Assembly (NCBI RefSeq): GCF_027595985.1
Contig: NC_073306.1
Coordinates: forward strand, 77,829,977-77,893,976
Direction of reading: 5' to 3'
Length of the DNA: 64,000 nucleotides
Source: Sorex araneus
Lineage: Eukaryota; Chordata; Mammalia; Eulipotyphla; Soricidae
Part shown: positions 1-12,041 of the stretch, piece after piece
Layout: every line of letters begins with the position of its first letter
Numbering within the stretch: the first letter of the stretch is position 1
The notes under the pieces: generated by a model
Told to the model about the DNA's origin: nothing
What the model saw: only the letters and a program-made list of their open reading frames with translations
Databases searched by the model: none
Translations under genes and position numbers: made by a program

Positions 1-36
1 AACACGTAACTGATATCTTTAAAAATTGAAAAATTT

Positions 37-140
37 GGGGCTGGAATGATAGCACAGCAGGTAGGGTGTTTGCCTTGCACAAGACCGGCCCAGGTTCAAT
101 TCCCAGCATCCCGTAGGGTAAAAAAAAAAATTAAAAAAAT
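37..140 (+). mobile_element. tRNA-derived SINE (shrew-type), short copy
   Basis: Starts GGGGCTGGAATGATAGCACA and carries the B-box GGTTCAATTCCC, then an A-rich tail. Confidence 0.8.
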
Positions 141-711
141 TCTAGTCTCAGCATTTTTTTCTACTGTTAAGATATCTCCATCTTATTTTAATTCAGCATA
201 ACAATTTTGTAATATGCTTGAGTTATATATAGGATGTTTAGTAAAACATTTTATTTTCATGTATTGTACAGTGCCCTCATATTAAAACTTTTTTTTATAA
301 AGTTGGTCAGGATGGTTTATTATATCCACAATTCCCCCAAAATTATTTCCAATTTTCCCAACCACCACCCAAGCCTGCCCTAAAAGCAGGCCCTAAATAA
401 TTTATTTTATATTTCTTGTCATGAATAATTTATTAAAAACGATCAAAAAAGATTTTTTTAGAAGAAAGTGTGTGAAGATTGTTGTATTTCACCCTGGAGC
501 TATTGAACCATTGTATAAGAAATTAGTGACATGTTGTTACAGGTTGAGCCTTGAGTATTTATATGTTCTTAATTAAGACTGGCTGCCTTCTACTTTATAT
601 ACCATGGAATGGGGTGTGCTACTCCTGATGCTAGAGTGATGGATGCAGAGTATGAGATGTCATGGCCACGTTCTCCAGGAATTATAAAATTTGAATGGGG
701 TGATACAGCTG
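135..711. other. No gene seen
   Basis: AT-rich sequence without an ORF or repeat I can name. Confidence 0.5.
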
Positions 712-1226
712 GAGTTAAATTTTTTTATTTTAATTTTTTTATTGAATCGCCATGAGAATAGGTACAAAGCTTTCAGGTTTAAGTCTCAGTCACCCAATTA
801 TCAAACACCAATCCCTTTACCAGTGCACATGTTCCACCACCAAGAACCCCAGTATTACCCCCTCATCCCACCCCCCACCCTGCCTTTGTGGCAGATGATT
901 TTCACTTTACTCACTCTTTACTTTGATTACATTCAATGTTTGGACAGAAAACTCATTATTATTATTATTTGGAATTTTCCTCCAAAAATCAGACCTGCTG
1001 AAAAGGCATCATTTGATAATTTGTTTATATTGATGTTAATGAAGAATATATGATTTTTTATTTCTGGTATTTTAGTAACTAAATCTAGAGTGATTTCTGC
1101 CAGAAGTTGCTGGGTTCTAAAATTGGTTTGTGTGCCTCTAGAATCATGGCCGTCAGGAGTAGAGGAGCTGTCTATGGGTGGCCGTTAGGGGTCTCATCTT
1201 GGCAGGGAGCAGCGAGTTAAATTTTT
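712..1226 (-). mobile_element. L1 3' end flanked by target duplication
   Basis: T-rich start (poly-A complement), then the L1 3'-UTR-like block with accaccaagaa and pyrimidine-rich runs found elsewhere in the window. Direct repeats GAGTTAAATTTTT at 712-724 and 1214-1226 bound it. Confidence 0.75.
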
Positions 1227-3167
1227 AACTGGATGGTGACTTTGATGCCTAGGAGCATCTCTGTAGCTTTGTGATCTCTTTGAAGATTTATTTATAAGTC
1301 TCTGGATCATGGCTGTTTAATGAGCTTATATGGCACCAGGAATAGGTCATGGACATGACTGCCAGGCTCCTGGAATAACGGGAAGATGAGGGGAAGGGTT
1401 AGGAAGCACCTAGAGTCTGCTAAAATCAGATAAAAGAATCAACATAACAAGGTGATTGAGATGAGTTTGAGAAATCATTTGGACTTCAATCACGAACTTT
1501 ATTCAAGAGGTGATATATGATCATAAACTTGATCATGAACTTTATTCTTTATAAGAGTCATGTACAGAGTGATGCATGAGTTACATGTACAGCAGAAAGA
1601 CAGAGAATAAAGTTAGGAGTATGGATAGGAACATTTAGGAGGTGTACTACACTTGGATACATGTTATAGTCCCAAATTTTAGGCTTGTGCAGAGTTCCTT
1701 TGTAAATTTCTTCAGTGATTCAGATTTTTAATGTGCGTTGGATGGATCTATTTTTTGTGATTATTGATTTTCTTATTGAAATGACATAACACTGGCAGTG
1801 GCTGAAATTTGGAAGCTGAATTCTCTTATGTTCTCTAAGTTTCTTTTTAATCTCTTGTTTATTTATAATGATGTGTACCTTTTCATTGAGGTTAGTAACT
1901 CAATTTCAACATCTTTTATTCTGATCTCACGTCCTTCTGATTTTTCCCCCCTTCAGACTGGCGACTGTGTTGATTCTTTAATTTATTTTTATTTGGATTA
2001 GTTTTTAAAATTTTTTCCATTAACTTTTAATTATGCCTATTTATGGTCTCTTCAGTTAATTGCATATTGATAACACTGTTGTTTTCAAGTTTTCCTTGGG
2101 TAGTTTTGAAATTTATATAGTGTTGGAAGCTCTTCCTTCCCCATCAAAGGAACTTTAGTCTTTAGTTTTTCATTGCACCTAGTGTTACATGAGGGCCAGA
2201 AGTGGTGATCTGAGTCTGAGTTGGCCTGAGAAATTATGAGGTGTTTAGATTTGCACAAGTGAGCTGGTGATTGGGCTCAGAGTTGTGTTTACATGAACTA
2301 CAGGTAAGAATTTTGTGACTGTCATTGCAATGTAGCTGTTATAACACCTAGATATAGTTGATCTGGTCTCTAGCACAGGGTTTATAGTTCATAATGCTTA
2401 GAAACTGATGTGCAGGTAAAGTGTGGCTTTCAGGAGGACTGGTCCATAGTAGGAAGCTTGCCACAAATGAGGGCAGAGTGCAGTTAGGACAGAGAAGGGA
2501 CCCCTGTGACAATGATAGTTTGAAGTGATCATTCTGGATAAGAACTGAGGTTGTCCCTAAGGAGACAACTATAGCAAAAAATGGACACTAGTGAAGGGAT
2601 GAGTTTTAGAATATTTTATGACTGAAACCCAATCATGAACAACTTTGTATCTGTGTATCTCCTGGTGATTCAATTGAAAATAACTTAAAGAAATTTAAAA
2701 ATTAAAATAAAAAGATTTCCGGCCTTGTTGAACAGTAAGTGGAGATTATAGTCACATGTACCCAATAACAGCTGTTCAGTAAGCTGATCTTCATAGCTAC
2801 TGGAGAATATTTGCATTTACTAGTTCATGTTCAGGAAGAGCTGCTCTCAGTCATGATCTTATGGATAAGGTTTACATCTGGATTGTCTTCTTCCATCTGT
2901 GGACTGAGGCAACAGCACACATACTGTGTTGACTCCTGTCAGCTCTCCCCACAGACAATCAGCATGACTGTGCAGAAGAGATGGTTCATCGCTTGGGTCT
3001 GGTCGTGCAGCACAGGGTCTGGTCTGGCCCAGTATTGGGGTCATCAGGCTGTGGTGACAGAGAGAAGTATGGGACTCATTCTTACCAGGCATGAACTTTA
3101 AGCTATTATTATAAACGGTTTTTGTAGTTTACTTTTTATTTCTTTATTTTAACTAATTAAATCATTA
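1227..3167. other. Gene-free sequence downstream of the GBP pseudogene
   Basis: No convincing coding sequence. Short ORFs on either strand show no family resemblance. Probably old, unrecognised repeats and unique DNA. Confidence 0.4.
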
Positions 3168-3473
3168 TTACCCTTTTAAAATAACAGGGCTTTCTATTCC
3201 TTGTGAGTCACTTTTATCCCTCAAAAACTTTGCTTTAGTGAAAGAATATGTAGCAGTAATAATTGAGACTACTATTACTGTTCCTACACCAATTAACTTA
3301 TAAAGCCCAGGCAGTGTTGCTATTAACCTAGTACCAAGAGAATTAAGTGTTTTTGAAATTGATTCAATCAGATTACTTTCAATGCTTGTAATATTTTCTT
3401 TTACTTGTTTTATATTTCCATTCATCTCTTCAGACTCATTTTTAAATCCTTCAGTGCATAGTATTTCTTGGTT
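3168..3473 (-). pseudogene. GBP4/6/7-like pseudogene exon 11 (hydrophobic C-terminus)
   Basis: Acceptor tcttttacag, 101 codons plus TAA. It begins NQEILCTEGFKNESEEMN, parallel to EQEKLLKEGFKAESERLA in the intact gene, and continues into a hydrophobic segment IATLPGLYKLIGVGTVIVVS resembling the C-terminal helix of GBP4/6/7 proteins. No CaaX box. AATAAA occurs on the minus strand 28 bases after the stop (3140-3135). Confidence 0.82.
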
Positions 3474-3959
3474 CTGTAAAAGAGAGAGATTTTATTTTAA
3501 ATAGTCCAATTAGCATTTAAAAATTGTAATCAGTAATAATGTGTCTTTTATCATTATTACTTTAGCTGGTCTCTGATCAGTTTGTATAATATTTCCATGT
3601 TTGTACCAAGGTAATAGAAAAATCCAAACTTTATTGCATCTATGATCACTTAGTACCATCAAACTGGGGGTGGGAAAAAATTGTGGGTGGATCAGACCTG
3701 ACACTATCCAACCCAGTATATGTTTCATCTCTGAGGATAGATGTGGAAGGACCGAGATTCAATTCTAATTTTTAATCCATATTTAACTCAGGAAACATAC
3801 TCATATATGGAACAAATAATGGAAAGTGAACTCCCTATAGAGCACTGGTTATCAAGCATCAGGTTGGAACAAAGGATGCATTTTTTTCTAGGAGTATGAA
3901 TAAATCAGGAATATCTGGAGACAAGAAAATTTAGTACATATTTTTATTTTATGTACAAT

Positions 3960-4400
3960 GTGAAAATTTCAAGACCAGGGCTTGTTGGAGTTCCTGCGGG
4001 TGCAGCTCCTGAGCTGCCTAAAAGGAGTAACCTGTGATATCACTCCAGGGTTCCTAGTGACAATGGCTTCAGATATTAAGTCCAGACAATGGCAACAGAC
4101 TGATGCCAGGAGGCCTAAAACTCCCCAGCATATAGTATAGATTGATAATTTACGTTCGGCTGGGATTGGAGACACTATTGCCTCTGGAAACCTTTAAGGA
4201 GAATAAGCTTTGTTTCTGTTTAGAGAACTCGGAGACTCTGAATTTGTGTCCCTTGAAGTTATATGTTGCCATGCAACCATTGATCTTTCCTTTGTCTCCT
4301 CTTACCTTTTGCCTCTATATAATCATTGCTTGGCTTGAATAAACTTGCCAGTTGGTCATCTATCAATAACATGCTCTTTTGGCTCCCAGTCAGTAGCTTG
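3960..4400 (+). mobile_element. Candidate LTR fragment
   Basis: LTR-like order on the + strand: a TATA-like CTCTATATAATC (about 4312-4323) followed within 30 bases by AATAAA. No protein-coding retroviral sequence is attached. Confidence 0.35.
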
Positions 4401-4748
4401 CATTTGTGTCTATGAACAATCAATCTTAGACTGGGTTTGAATCAGCCTGTAGCTCAAATGTACCCAGCACTATGAGATAGTGACGAGTAATATCATTTAA
4501 AAAATGTTTATACCATGTATCCTAAAGATTCAAGGACCCAGGCCCTGTTCACTTGGGGAAACAATGGAACCCTTGTAATAAGCACAGTCATCTAGGAGCT
4601 TGGGTGATGGTTATAATGACTATAATAAAATATTTGAGACAAAGTGGTTCATTATGATTTAGTATTTTAGTACAATTTGGATTTATTCTAATCATGTGCC
4701 CTTGGAAGTCCCAATGTGATACTGTTTTATAACTTCCTTCTTTCTACC

Positions 4749-4893
4749 TGTCCTTCCCTCCCTCCCTCCCTCCCTCCCTCCCTCCCTCCCTCCCTCCCTT
4801 CCTTCCTTCCTTCCTTCCTTCCTTCCTTCCTTCCTTCCTTCCTTCCTTCCTTCCTTCCTTCCTTCCTTCCTTCCTTCCTTCCTTCCTTCCTTC
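4749..4893. repeat. Compound microsatellite (CCCT)n-(CCTT)n
   Basis: About 12 CCTC-type units run directly into about 24 CCTT units. ORFs of Pro/Ser/Leu or Lys/Glu/Gly in this stretch are artefacts. Confidence 0.97.
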
Positions 4894-4959
4894 TCTTTCA
4901 TTTTTCCTTCTTTCTTCCTTTCTTTCCCACACCCTGAAATACTCAGTTGCCACTGCTGT

Positions 4960-5083
4960 CTATGAACTCAGGAGTCACTCTTGGCTATTCCTGGGGGACC
5001 GTATGGAATGCCCAGTATCAAATGCAGGTTGGTTGCATACAAGTCATGCATCCTACATTCCTTACTATTGCTCCAGCCCCTGT
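4960..5083 (-). mobile_element. tRNA-derived SINE, diverged
   Basis: Body gaactcaggagtcactc and the head complement ctattgctccagcccc. Confidence 0.7.
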
Positions 5084-5146
5084 TCTTTCTTTTTGAGGAA
5101 TTAGGGTATATCCATCAGTTATTACCTAGGGCCAATCAAAGGTTAT

Positions 5147-5340
5147 CTTCAGCAAGTGTTCCAGAATTGTTTTCATCTCTTTCACTTTGATTTCCATTTC
5201 TCCCTCCAATTTCTTCTTCAATTGGATTAGGTTTTCCTCCAGAGTTTTTATTTGAGCCTCTGTTTTTTGCTCCTCCATTTTATTTCTATTTCTCACCAGC
5301 TCCATTTCCCTCTCAGATGTTTGATTTTGGGCATGTTCAA
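5147..5340 (-). pseudogene. GBP4/6/7-like pseudogene exon 10 (donor lost)
   Basis: 194 bp from acceptor gtaaacag, exactly the paralogue's exon 10 size. Open frame VEHAQNQTSEREMELVRNRN to HLLK with heptad-like charged residues. The base after the exon is A, giving AAG|ataacc where gtaacc is expected. Confidence 0.82.
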
Positions 5341-5547
5341 CTGTTTACCAATCATTTTACAGAGGGAAAAAAATCAATTATGTAAGTTGAACTCTTCTGA
5401 GCTCAAAGATTTTAACATCATTAAAAAGACTTTACAGATCATTTAAAAATGGCAAAAATGCACTTCTGATTCCTTAATTTACCCAGATCAGCAAAATGTG
5501 CATTAGAATATGAACTAAATGCACTTTTTTGCTATATTAATATCTAA

Positions 5548-5800
5548 GGGCTGGAGCGATAGCACAGTGGTAGGGTGTTTGCCTTTCACGGGGCCAACCC
5601 ATGTTTGATTCCTCTGCCCCTCTCGGAGAGCCCAGCAAGCTACTGAGAGTACCGCGCTCGCAGGGTACAGCCTGGCAAGCTACCCGTGGCGTATTAGATA
5701 TGCCAAAAACAGTAACAATAAGTCTCAGAATGAGAGACATTACAGGTGCCCGCCTGAACAAATTGATGAGCAATGGGATGCCAGTGACAGTGATTAATAG
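5548..5800 (+). mobile_element. SINE, long form
   Basis: Head GGGCTGGAGCGATAGCACAG, then the long-form body with ctctcggagagcc, ggcaagctac, atatgccaaaaacagtaaca and the end gccagtgacagtg. It lies in the intron between pseudogene exons 10 and 9. Confidence 0.85.
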
Positions 5801-5946
5801 ATAAATCTTCCATAACTTTTTAGATATAGCAGAGTGTTGTACAGAAAGAGGAAACTTCTTGCTTAAGGATGGTTTTACTCTCACACTTGTCAAAGAGCTC
5901 TTCAGTGACTCACCCTCCCATTTATGAGTTCAGTTATTTCTTGTAC

Positions 5947-6049
5947 CTGCTATGCGTTTCTCTTCATTGGTGAGGGATTTGTCTGCTTGAAGAATGGCTT
6001 GCTCTGTTGATCCTTGAGATTTCAAGAAGCTCTGGAGGACCTACATTGA
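5947..6049 (-). pseudogene. GBP4/6/7-like pseudogene exon 9 (in-frame TAG)
   Basis: 103 bp between acceptor tttttcag and donor gtacaa, the size of exon 9 in the intact paralogue. The third codon is TAG (6043-6041), followed by VLQSFLKSQGSTEQAILQAD and NEEKRIA. The TAG could itself act as an acceptor nine bases downstream, which would keep the frame. Confidence 0.82.
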
Positions 6050-6895
6050 CTGAAAAACAAACAAGCAAAAAAAAAAAAAAACAAGAAGCAAAGACTAGTC
6101 ATTAGCTAAGAGCAAATCTCTTGATGGGTGACATTACTGTTCAGTTAAACCAGAAAACTCTTCATTCTTATGAGGTTCCACAGTGGTTCCTTTTTTTCAG
6201 TTGTCACAATATAAAAACCTCTCTTAGGACTCACAAAATTTTCTAAAGCATTATCCTTATTGGTATACCAGCTTCTTCTCCTACGATTGTTGCCAACTAT
6301 CTACTTTGTTTACAGACATCCTATTTATTTGTTTATAGAAATCTTCCCTCTTATAAACATACTTCCATCGTTATTTGCCCTATTTTTGCATTTTTTTTCA
6401 TTATCAAACCTTTCTTAATTGATACTTCAACTTGTAGTATTTTTAGAAAGATTTCTTAAACTCAGCAGAAAGCTGAGTTTTAAATGACTTTCAGATATTA
6501 AGTATATCCTTATCATTTCTACTACTTGATGGCTCTGTTATCTTGGAAACATTAATTATTTTGTACATTACACTTCTTAGTTGTAAAGGAATAAAAGAAA
6601 TAAAAAAGAAATATTATTTTGAAAAATAAATGGTTGCCAGTACACAACACGTAATACTTTTTAGTTAGGAAAAGACTAGTTAATAAATGTCAGGTATCAT
6701 CATCAACATTGTTACTGGCACCACCATAATAATCATGATTACCATGATAAAGTTTGCTTTAATAATAAACATTATCCTATTGTACCTAATTGAATAGTAT
6801 TGGTCTCATCACATAAAAGTATTAAACTTTTTAACATTTCTAAGGATGGGGATTACAAAAAAAAGTTAATGTATATGTGATAGTATTTCCTATAT
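6050..6895. other. Pseudogene intron sequence, no exon 8 seen
   Basis: AT-rich. I searched by eye for the exon 8 signature (SKPGGYRLF-like) on the minus strand and did not see it. Confidence 0.5.
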
Positions 6896-7880
6896 ACTAA
6901 ATAAATAACAATCCAGCTTTATTGCTTCATGATTAATCTTGGAAGAGATGAAAGTCAAGCCACTGAAACTCATGGGTTCATTGATCTTTGGACAGAAAAC
7001 TCGGGTTCCCTCAGGAGGGGCCTGGGGTGACTCCCTGTCCTGCATGAGCCCCTTAGTTGAATCCAGAATCCACAACTAATGCCATGTAAACGGCCCAACC
7101 TCAGTGCTTCACAACTAATCTCTAAAGAGATGCCATTCAATGAAACTCCCAGGTACACCAGTCTGGGGGCTGAAATCTCTGGGATCTCCTTGGAATGGGG
7201 GTGGACAGCTTTTCCTGCTAGAAGCCCTAGTGGGACCTCTTCATCACACAGTCTCTACCACATAAACAATGCCCAGCTTCACAGCTTCATTACTAATCTT
7301 GGAAGAGATGCTAAGCCAATGTAACTCACAGGTACCCTGGTCTTTGGATTTAAAACTATTCCCCCACATCCACCCTGGGGGGGAGATACTGAGAATAACC
7401 CCAGTCCTATAGATTTTGGAATTCATGGAGTGCATGGCTTTATATGCAGCCATGCAACATCTCCAAATTCCATAATACAGACAGCCTAGAAGGAACACAG
7501 CAAATTAGAATTGAAAGTAGCATAGAAGTCAGCTAAATGAAGTAAACAAAAACAGTAACAGAAAGCTCAACTAGCAACAAAAAGCTTAGTAAACCCTCAG
7601 ACAATGAGTTTAATAACCATACTCATAACAATTTTCACTAATTTTCTTTTACTGAAGCATTTAAAAAATTCTGTATGCCATTTTGTTGTAGCAAGCAATA
7701 TAAAATAATTTGCTTTGTGCCTGTTAAAGAGGCAAGCTTTGGGGGTGAGTGGGAAACTGGGGACAATGGTTTGAGGGAAGGTCACACTAGTGGTGGGATT
7801 GGTGTTGGAACACTAAATGCCCAAAGCAACTGTATCATAAAAATTTGCAAACCACAGTGTTTAAATAATGTTTAAATAAC
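6896..7880 (+). mobile_element. L1-like 3' repeat with internally repeated head
   Basis: Three partial copies of a motif with aatcttggaagagatg or its variants start near 6930, 7115 and 7290. A tail with gccattttgttgta, ggtgggattggtgttggaac and an A-rich end follows (7545-7880). Related copies are at 13690-14220, 18345-18540 and 62215-62880. Confidence 0.6.
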
Positions 7881-8124
7881 TCTTTAATAAAAAACATTTT
7901 ATAACTGTTCAAATAACCTTTAAACCATTTAAAAATGCTTGAAATAAATAAAATAATAAAATAATAGAATGTTCTAACATCCCACTCTTCACCAGAATGT
8001 TCCTCTGTCAACCAAATGCCCCTTTATCCTCTATCATGGTAAGTCCACATTTGTAGATCAGTTCTAAAGCTCTGTTATCTATGAATAACCATTTTCTATT
8101 TGCCTACCTATTTTTTATATATCC

Positions 8125-8305
8125 TACAAATGATGGGGTACAGAGTTTAGAGCATTTGCCTTGGGCACAATTGATCTAGGTTCTTTTCCCAGCTCCCCAT
8201 ACGATCCCATTAACATGATTGTTACAGGTGATCCCTGAGTGTACAGCCAGAAGTTCACCTTGAGCAATGCCTGGGGTGGCCCTAAAACCAACCAATCAAA
8301 CAATG
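8125..8305 (+). mobile_element. tRNA-derived SINE, old copy
   Basis: Diverged head and body (ggtgatccctgagtgtac, gagcaatgcctggggtgg) with an A-rich tail. Confidence 0.55.
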
Positions 8306-8514
8306 AACCAACGAACAAAAACTCTTCCCAGGAGCAATGGTCCAAGCCCACATGGTTCACTCTAATGTTCTCCTACCAAACTTTCTAAGAAGACTTAATA
8401 ACCATCCTCAAATTATTCTAAAATATTAAAAAACAAATTCTTCCTAATAGCTTTTATGAAGATACAATTATTTTAGTACTGTTAGTAGAGAGAGGTATTA
8501 CAAACAAAGAAAAT

Positions 8515-9035
8515 TATCACTGTATTACTGTATGACTGTCATCCTATAGTTAATCGATTTACTCGAGCGGTCACCAGTAATGTCTCCATTCGTCCCAGCC
8601 CTGAGATTTTTAGCAGCCTCTCCTTACTTATATTTCCCAACGATTGGAGGCTCTTTCAAGATCAGGGGAATGCGACCTGTTATTGTTACTGTATTTGGCA
8701 TATCGAATACTCCACGGGGAGCTTGCCAGGCTCTTCTGTGTGGGATACTCTCGGTATCTTGCTGGTCTTTCCAAGAGGCTTTATACATATATATTTCCCT
8801 TTAAGAGGATGTGCCCAGGAATATGTTCACTCATGCGTGAGGCTTGGCTCAAGCATGTGGAAAGCGCCTGGAGCATGGCTGCAGTTGGGTAGTGGAGGTC
8901 GGCACTGGGGCTGAGTCCCTTGGGGTGGGGAGGGCCCTCACCCGCCCCCCCTTTGGGGTGCCCCTAGTGAAGACAGCCTGGATCAGAGTCCGTTGGCATG
9001 GTCATTGGGGTCTCACGTATCGATCAATTTTTCAG
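8515..9035 (-). mobile_element. Composite long SINE (about 500 bp)
   Basis: Long-form SINE body in reverse (tgtcatcc, gttactgtatttggcatat) joined to a GC-rich block with gaggcttggctcaagcatgtgg. The same junction recurs at 21350-21920, 56090-56660 and, partly, 58235-58480. Confidence 0.65.
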
Positions 9036-9179
9036 GTGAACATTAATTCAAAGGTCATCCAACATAATATTAGTGAACTAGTTACAACAAATTAGTAAAT
9101 GATCATATAATAATGCTAAATGTAGTGGGATTTGCTCCAGATGAAATGATGGTTCTCTATATGCATGTAATTAACATTA

Positions 9180-10160
9180 TATACCATATTGATAAAAGTA
9201 AAGATAAAACTCATACGACACAGAGAAAACCTTGACATGGTTCAACATCCATTCATGATCAAAACCCTCAACAAAATAGGGAAAGAAGAAACATATCTCA
9301 AGATGATAAACTATGGTTATACCACTCTGAATGCGCCTGATCTTGTAAAAATGGTAAGAGTTATTTACCATAAACCATGGCCAACGTCATACTCAAGGCC
9401 CAAAAACTGAAGGTGTTTCATCTGAGATCAGGCACATGGCAAGAATGTTTATTTTATCTATTGCTTTTTATGGTTTTGGAAGTCTTTGCCATAAGAAATT
9501 AGGTAAGAAGAATAAATTAAAGGTATCTAAGCTGAAAAAGAAGTTAAACTGTGGCTATGTGCAGATGCCATGAAAATATACACATGAGACCCTATAGCCA
9601 CTATTAAAAAATTCTTAGAAACAATATGTAAGTGCCACAAGTTAGTAGTTTTAAAAATCAAGCTACAAAAAATGGGTTGCATTTTGATATGCTAATAATG
9701 AACCAGACGAGAAGTAAAGTTTAAAAATGCAATTTTATATAATAAATTTAAATAATATCATTTAGTGTCCTAAAACAGCAAAGACCTAGGAATCAACTTA
9801 ATAAAGAATATGAAAGACTTTTACATTTAAAATTCTAAGTTGCTATTGAGAGAAATCAAAACAGCATGGCACTGTAATTATGATAAAATGAAGAGCTAAT
9901 GGATTTGAATTAAAAGCCCAGACTAAGGCCTCAGGGCAGCTAATCAGTGACAATGAAGAAACTGGCATAAAGTGGAACAAGAAAAGCATCTTCAAAAAAT
10001 GCAATAGGAAAAGTAAAGTCACATGCAAAATAATAAAGCTATATCCATATGTCACAGCATACACAAAGTTAATTCAAAGTGCATAGAATATCTCAAGATT
10101 ATATCAGAATTCATAAACTTCATTAAGGAAAACAGACAGAACTCTCAGGTATTTTTCTTC
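9180..10160 (+). mobile_element. Old L1 ORF2 fragment
   Basis: Encodes HPFMIKTLNKIGKEETYLK, a conserved L1 ORF2 reverse-transcriptase segment, followed by diverged ORF2-like sequence with stops. Confidence 0.75.
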
Positions 10161-10687
10161 CTCCTAATAATTTGATTCCATTGGCAAAGATAGCAAATAA
10201 CAACAATAACAAAGGAACCACATCAAATTTAGAAGTTTTTATGTGATAAAAGAAGTTCTGTCATTTTGATAGAAACCTTTAAAATCTACTCTCTTAGAAA
10301 TGTTCAATTTGAAATATTCTTAATAATATATATGCATATATTATATACAAATAATATATTTGTACATAATAGTACAGCTACTTTAGGATTAATATTAGTA
10401 GTAATTAATCCATGAACAATTATAAATGAAAAGTTAAATATAGCTGTTATAAGACTTTTCTTTGCAAATTTGGGTTTCTATTAATAAAAATACATATGTA
10501 GCAAACCAATTGCTCAATGTTCAGTGGTCTCTGAAAAGAACTCCACCCTTCATTAATCCTTTTTTTTCAAAAATAATGTAGGAATACTGTTTTTTGTTCA
10601 GCCATTGATAAGCTGATTGAATTGGGAATAAACTCCACCATTCATGAATTCTTTCTTGAAAGTTTGATTGTGAAAATAATTAGGAAT

Positions 10688-12041
10688 GAATACTTTTATA
10701 AGTTTATTTATTTTTATTTATTTATTTATTTATTTTTAATTTTTTATTGTGGAAAGTTACAAAGTTACAAAGTTTTCAGGTTTAAATCTCAGTTATACAA
10801 TGCTCGAATACCCATCCCTTCACCAGTGCTCATATTCCACCACCAAGAATCCCAGTATAGCTCCATCCCGCCCCCTCACACCCCAAACCCCCCCACGCTC
10901 CTAGACCCCCCACCCTAAGCCCCCCCCCACCTGTGTAACTAATAAATTTCACTTTACTTTCACTTTGATTGCATACAATATTTCAACAAAACTCACTATT
11001 ATTGTTTGGAGAGTCTCTCCCCTAAAGTCAGACCTGCTGAAAAGGAAGCATTAGATAATTTGTTTTCCATTGCTGAGGATGAAGAATTATGAGGTCGAGT
11101 GACCACACTTAGCGGCCTCTCAGTTTTGGGTTTCTGTAATTTAGTATTTTAGTAACTAAGTCCAGAGAGATATCTGCCAGAAGTTGCATCGTTGCCAACT
11201 TGTACTTCTCAGTTACATTATATTCCACATATGAGTGCAATCTTTCTATGTCTGTCTCTTTCTTTCTGACTCATTTCACTCAACATGATACTTTCCATGT
11301 TGATCCACTTGTATGCAAATTTCATGACTTCATGTTTCCTGACAGCTACATAGTATTCCATTGTGTAAATATACCTATCTCAAACTAAGAAGCTTCTGCA
11401 ACTCAAAAGAAACAGTGACCAAAATACAAAGACAGTCTACAGAATGGGAAAGGATATTTATGCAGTACCCATCCGATAAAGGGTTGATAACAAGGATATA
11501 CAATGCACTGGTTGAACTCCACAAGAAGAAAACTGCCAACCCGATCAAAAAATGGGCTGATGAAATGAACAGAAACTTTTCCAAAGAAGAAATCCGAATG
11601 GCTAAGAGGCACATGAGAAAATGTTCAATATCACTAATCATCAGGGAGATGCAGATCAAAACAACAATATCATCTCACACCACAGAGACTGGCCCACATC
11701 CCCAAAAACAAAAGCAACCGGTGTTGGCGTGGATGTGGGGAGAAAGGGACTCTCCTTCACTGCTGGTGGGAATGCCGACTGGTTCAGCCCTTTTGGAAAA
11801 CAATATGGACGATTCTCAAAAAGTTAGAAATTGAGCTCCCACTTGACCCAGCAATACCACTCCTGGGAATATATCCCGGAGAGGCAAAAAGGTATAGTAG
11901 AGATGACATCTGCATTTCCATGTTCATTGCCGCTCTGTTCACAATAGCCACAATATGGAAAAAACCAGAGTGCCCGAAAACAGATGATTGGCTAAAGAAA
12001 CTCTGGTATATTTACACAATGGAATACTTTTATAAGTTTAT
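10688..12041 (-). mobile_element. Twin-primed (5'-inverted) L1 insertion with target duplications
   Basis: The 20-base duplication GAATACTTTTATAAGTTTAT occurs at 10688-10707 and 12022-12041. Inside, 10708 to about 11380 is the L1 3' end in minus orientation starting from a T-rich tail. From about 11380 to 12021 is L1 ORF2 C-terminal sequence in plus orientation (e.g. [19 protein letters not shown]). Confidence 0.88.

Noticed and set aside
4692-4953. Lys/Glu/Gly- and Pro/Ser-rich ORFs on both strands
   Set aside because: Microsatellite translation.
11361-11834. 157-codon ORF
   Set aside because: It is L1 ORF2 C-terminal sequence inside the twin-primed insertion, not a host gene.
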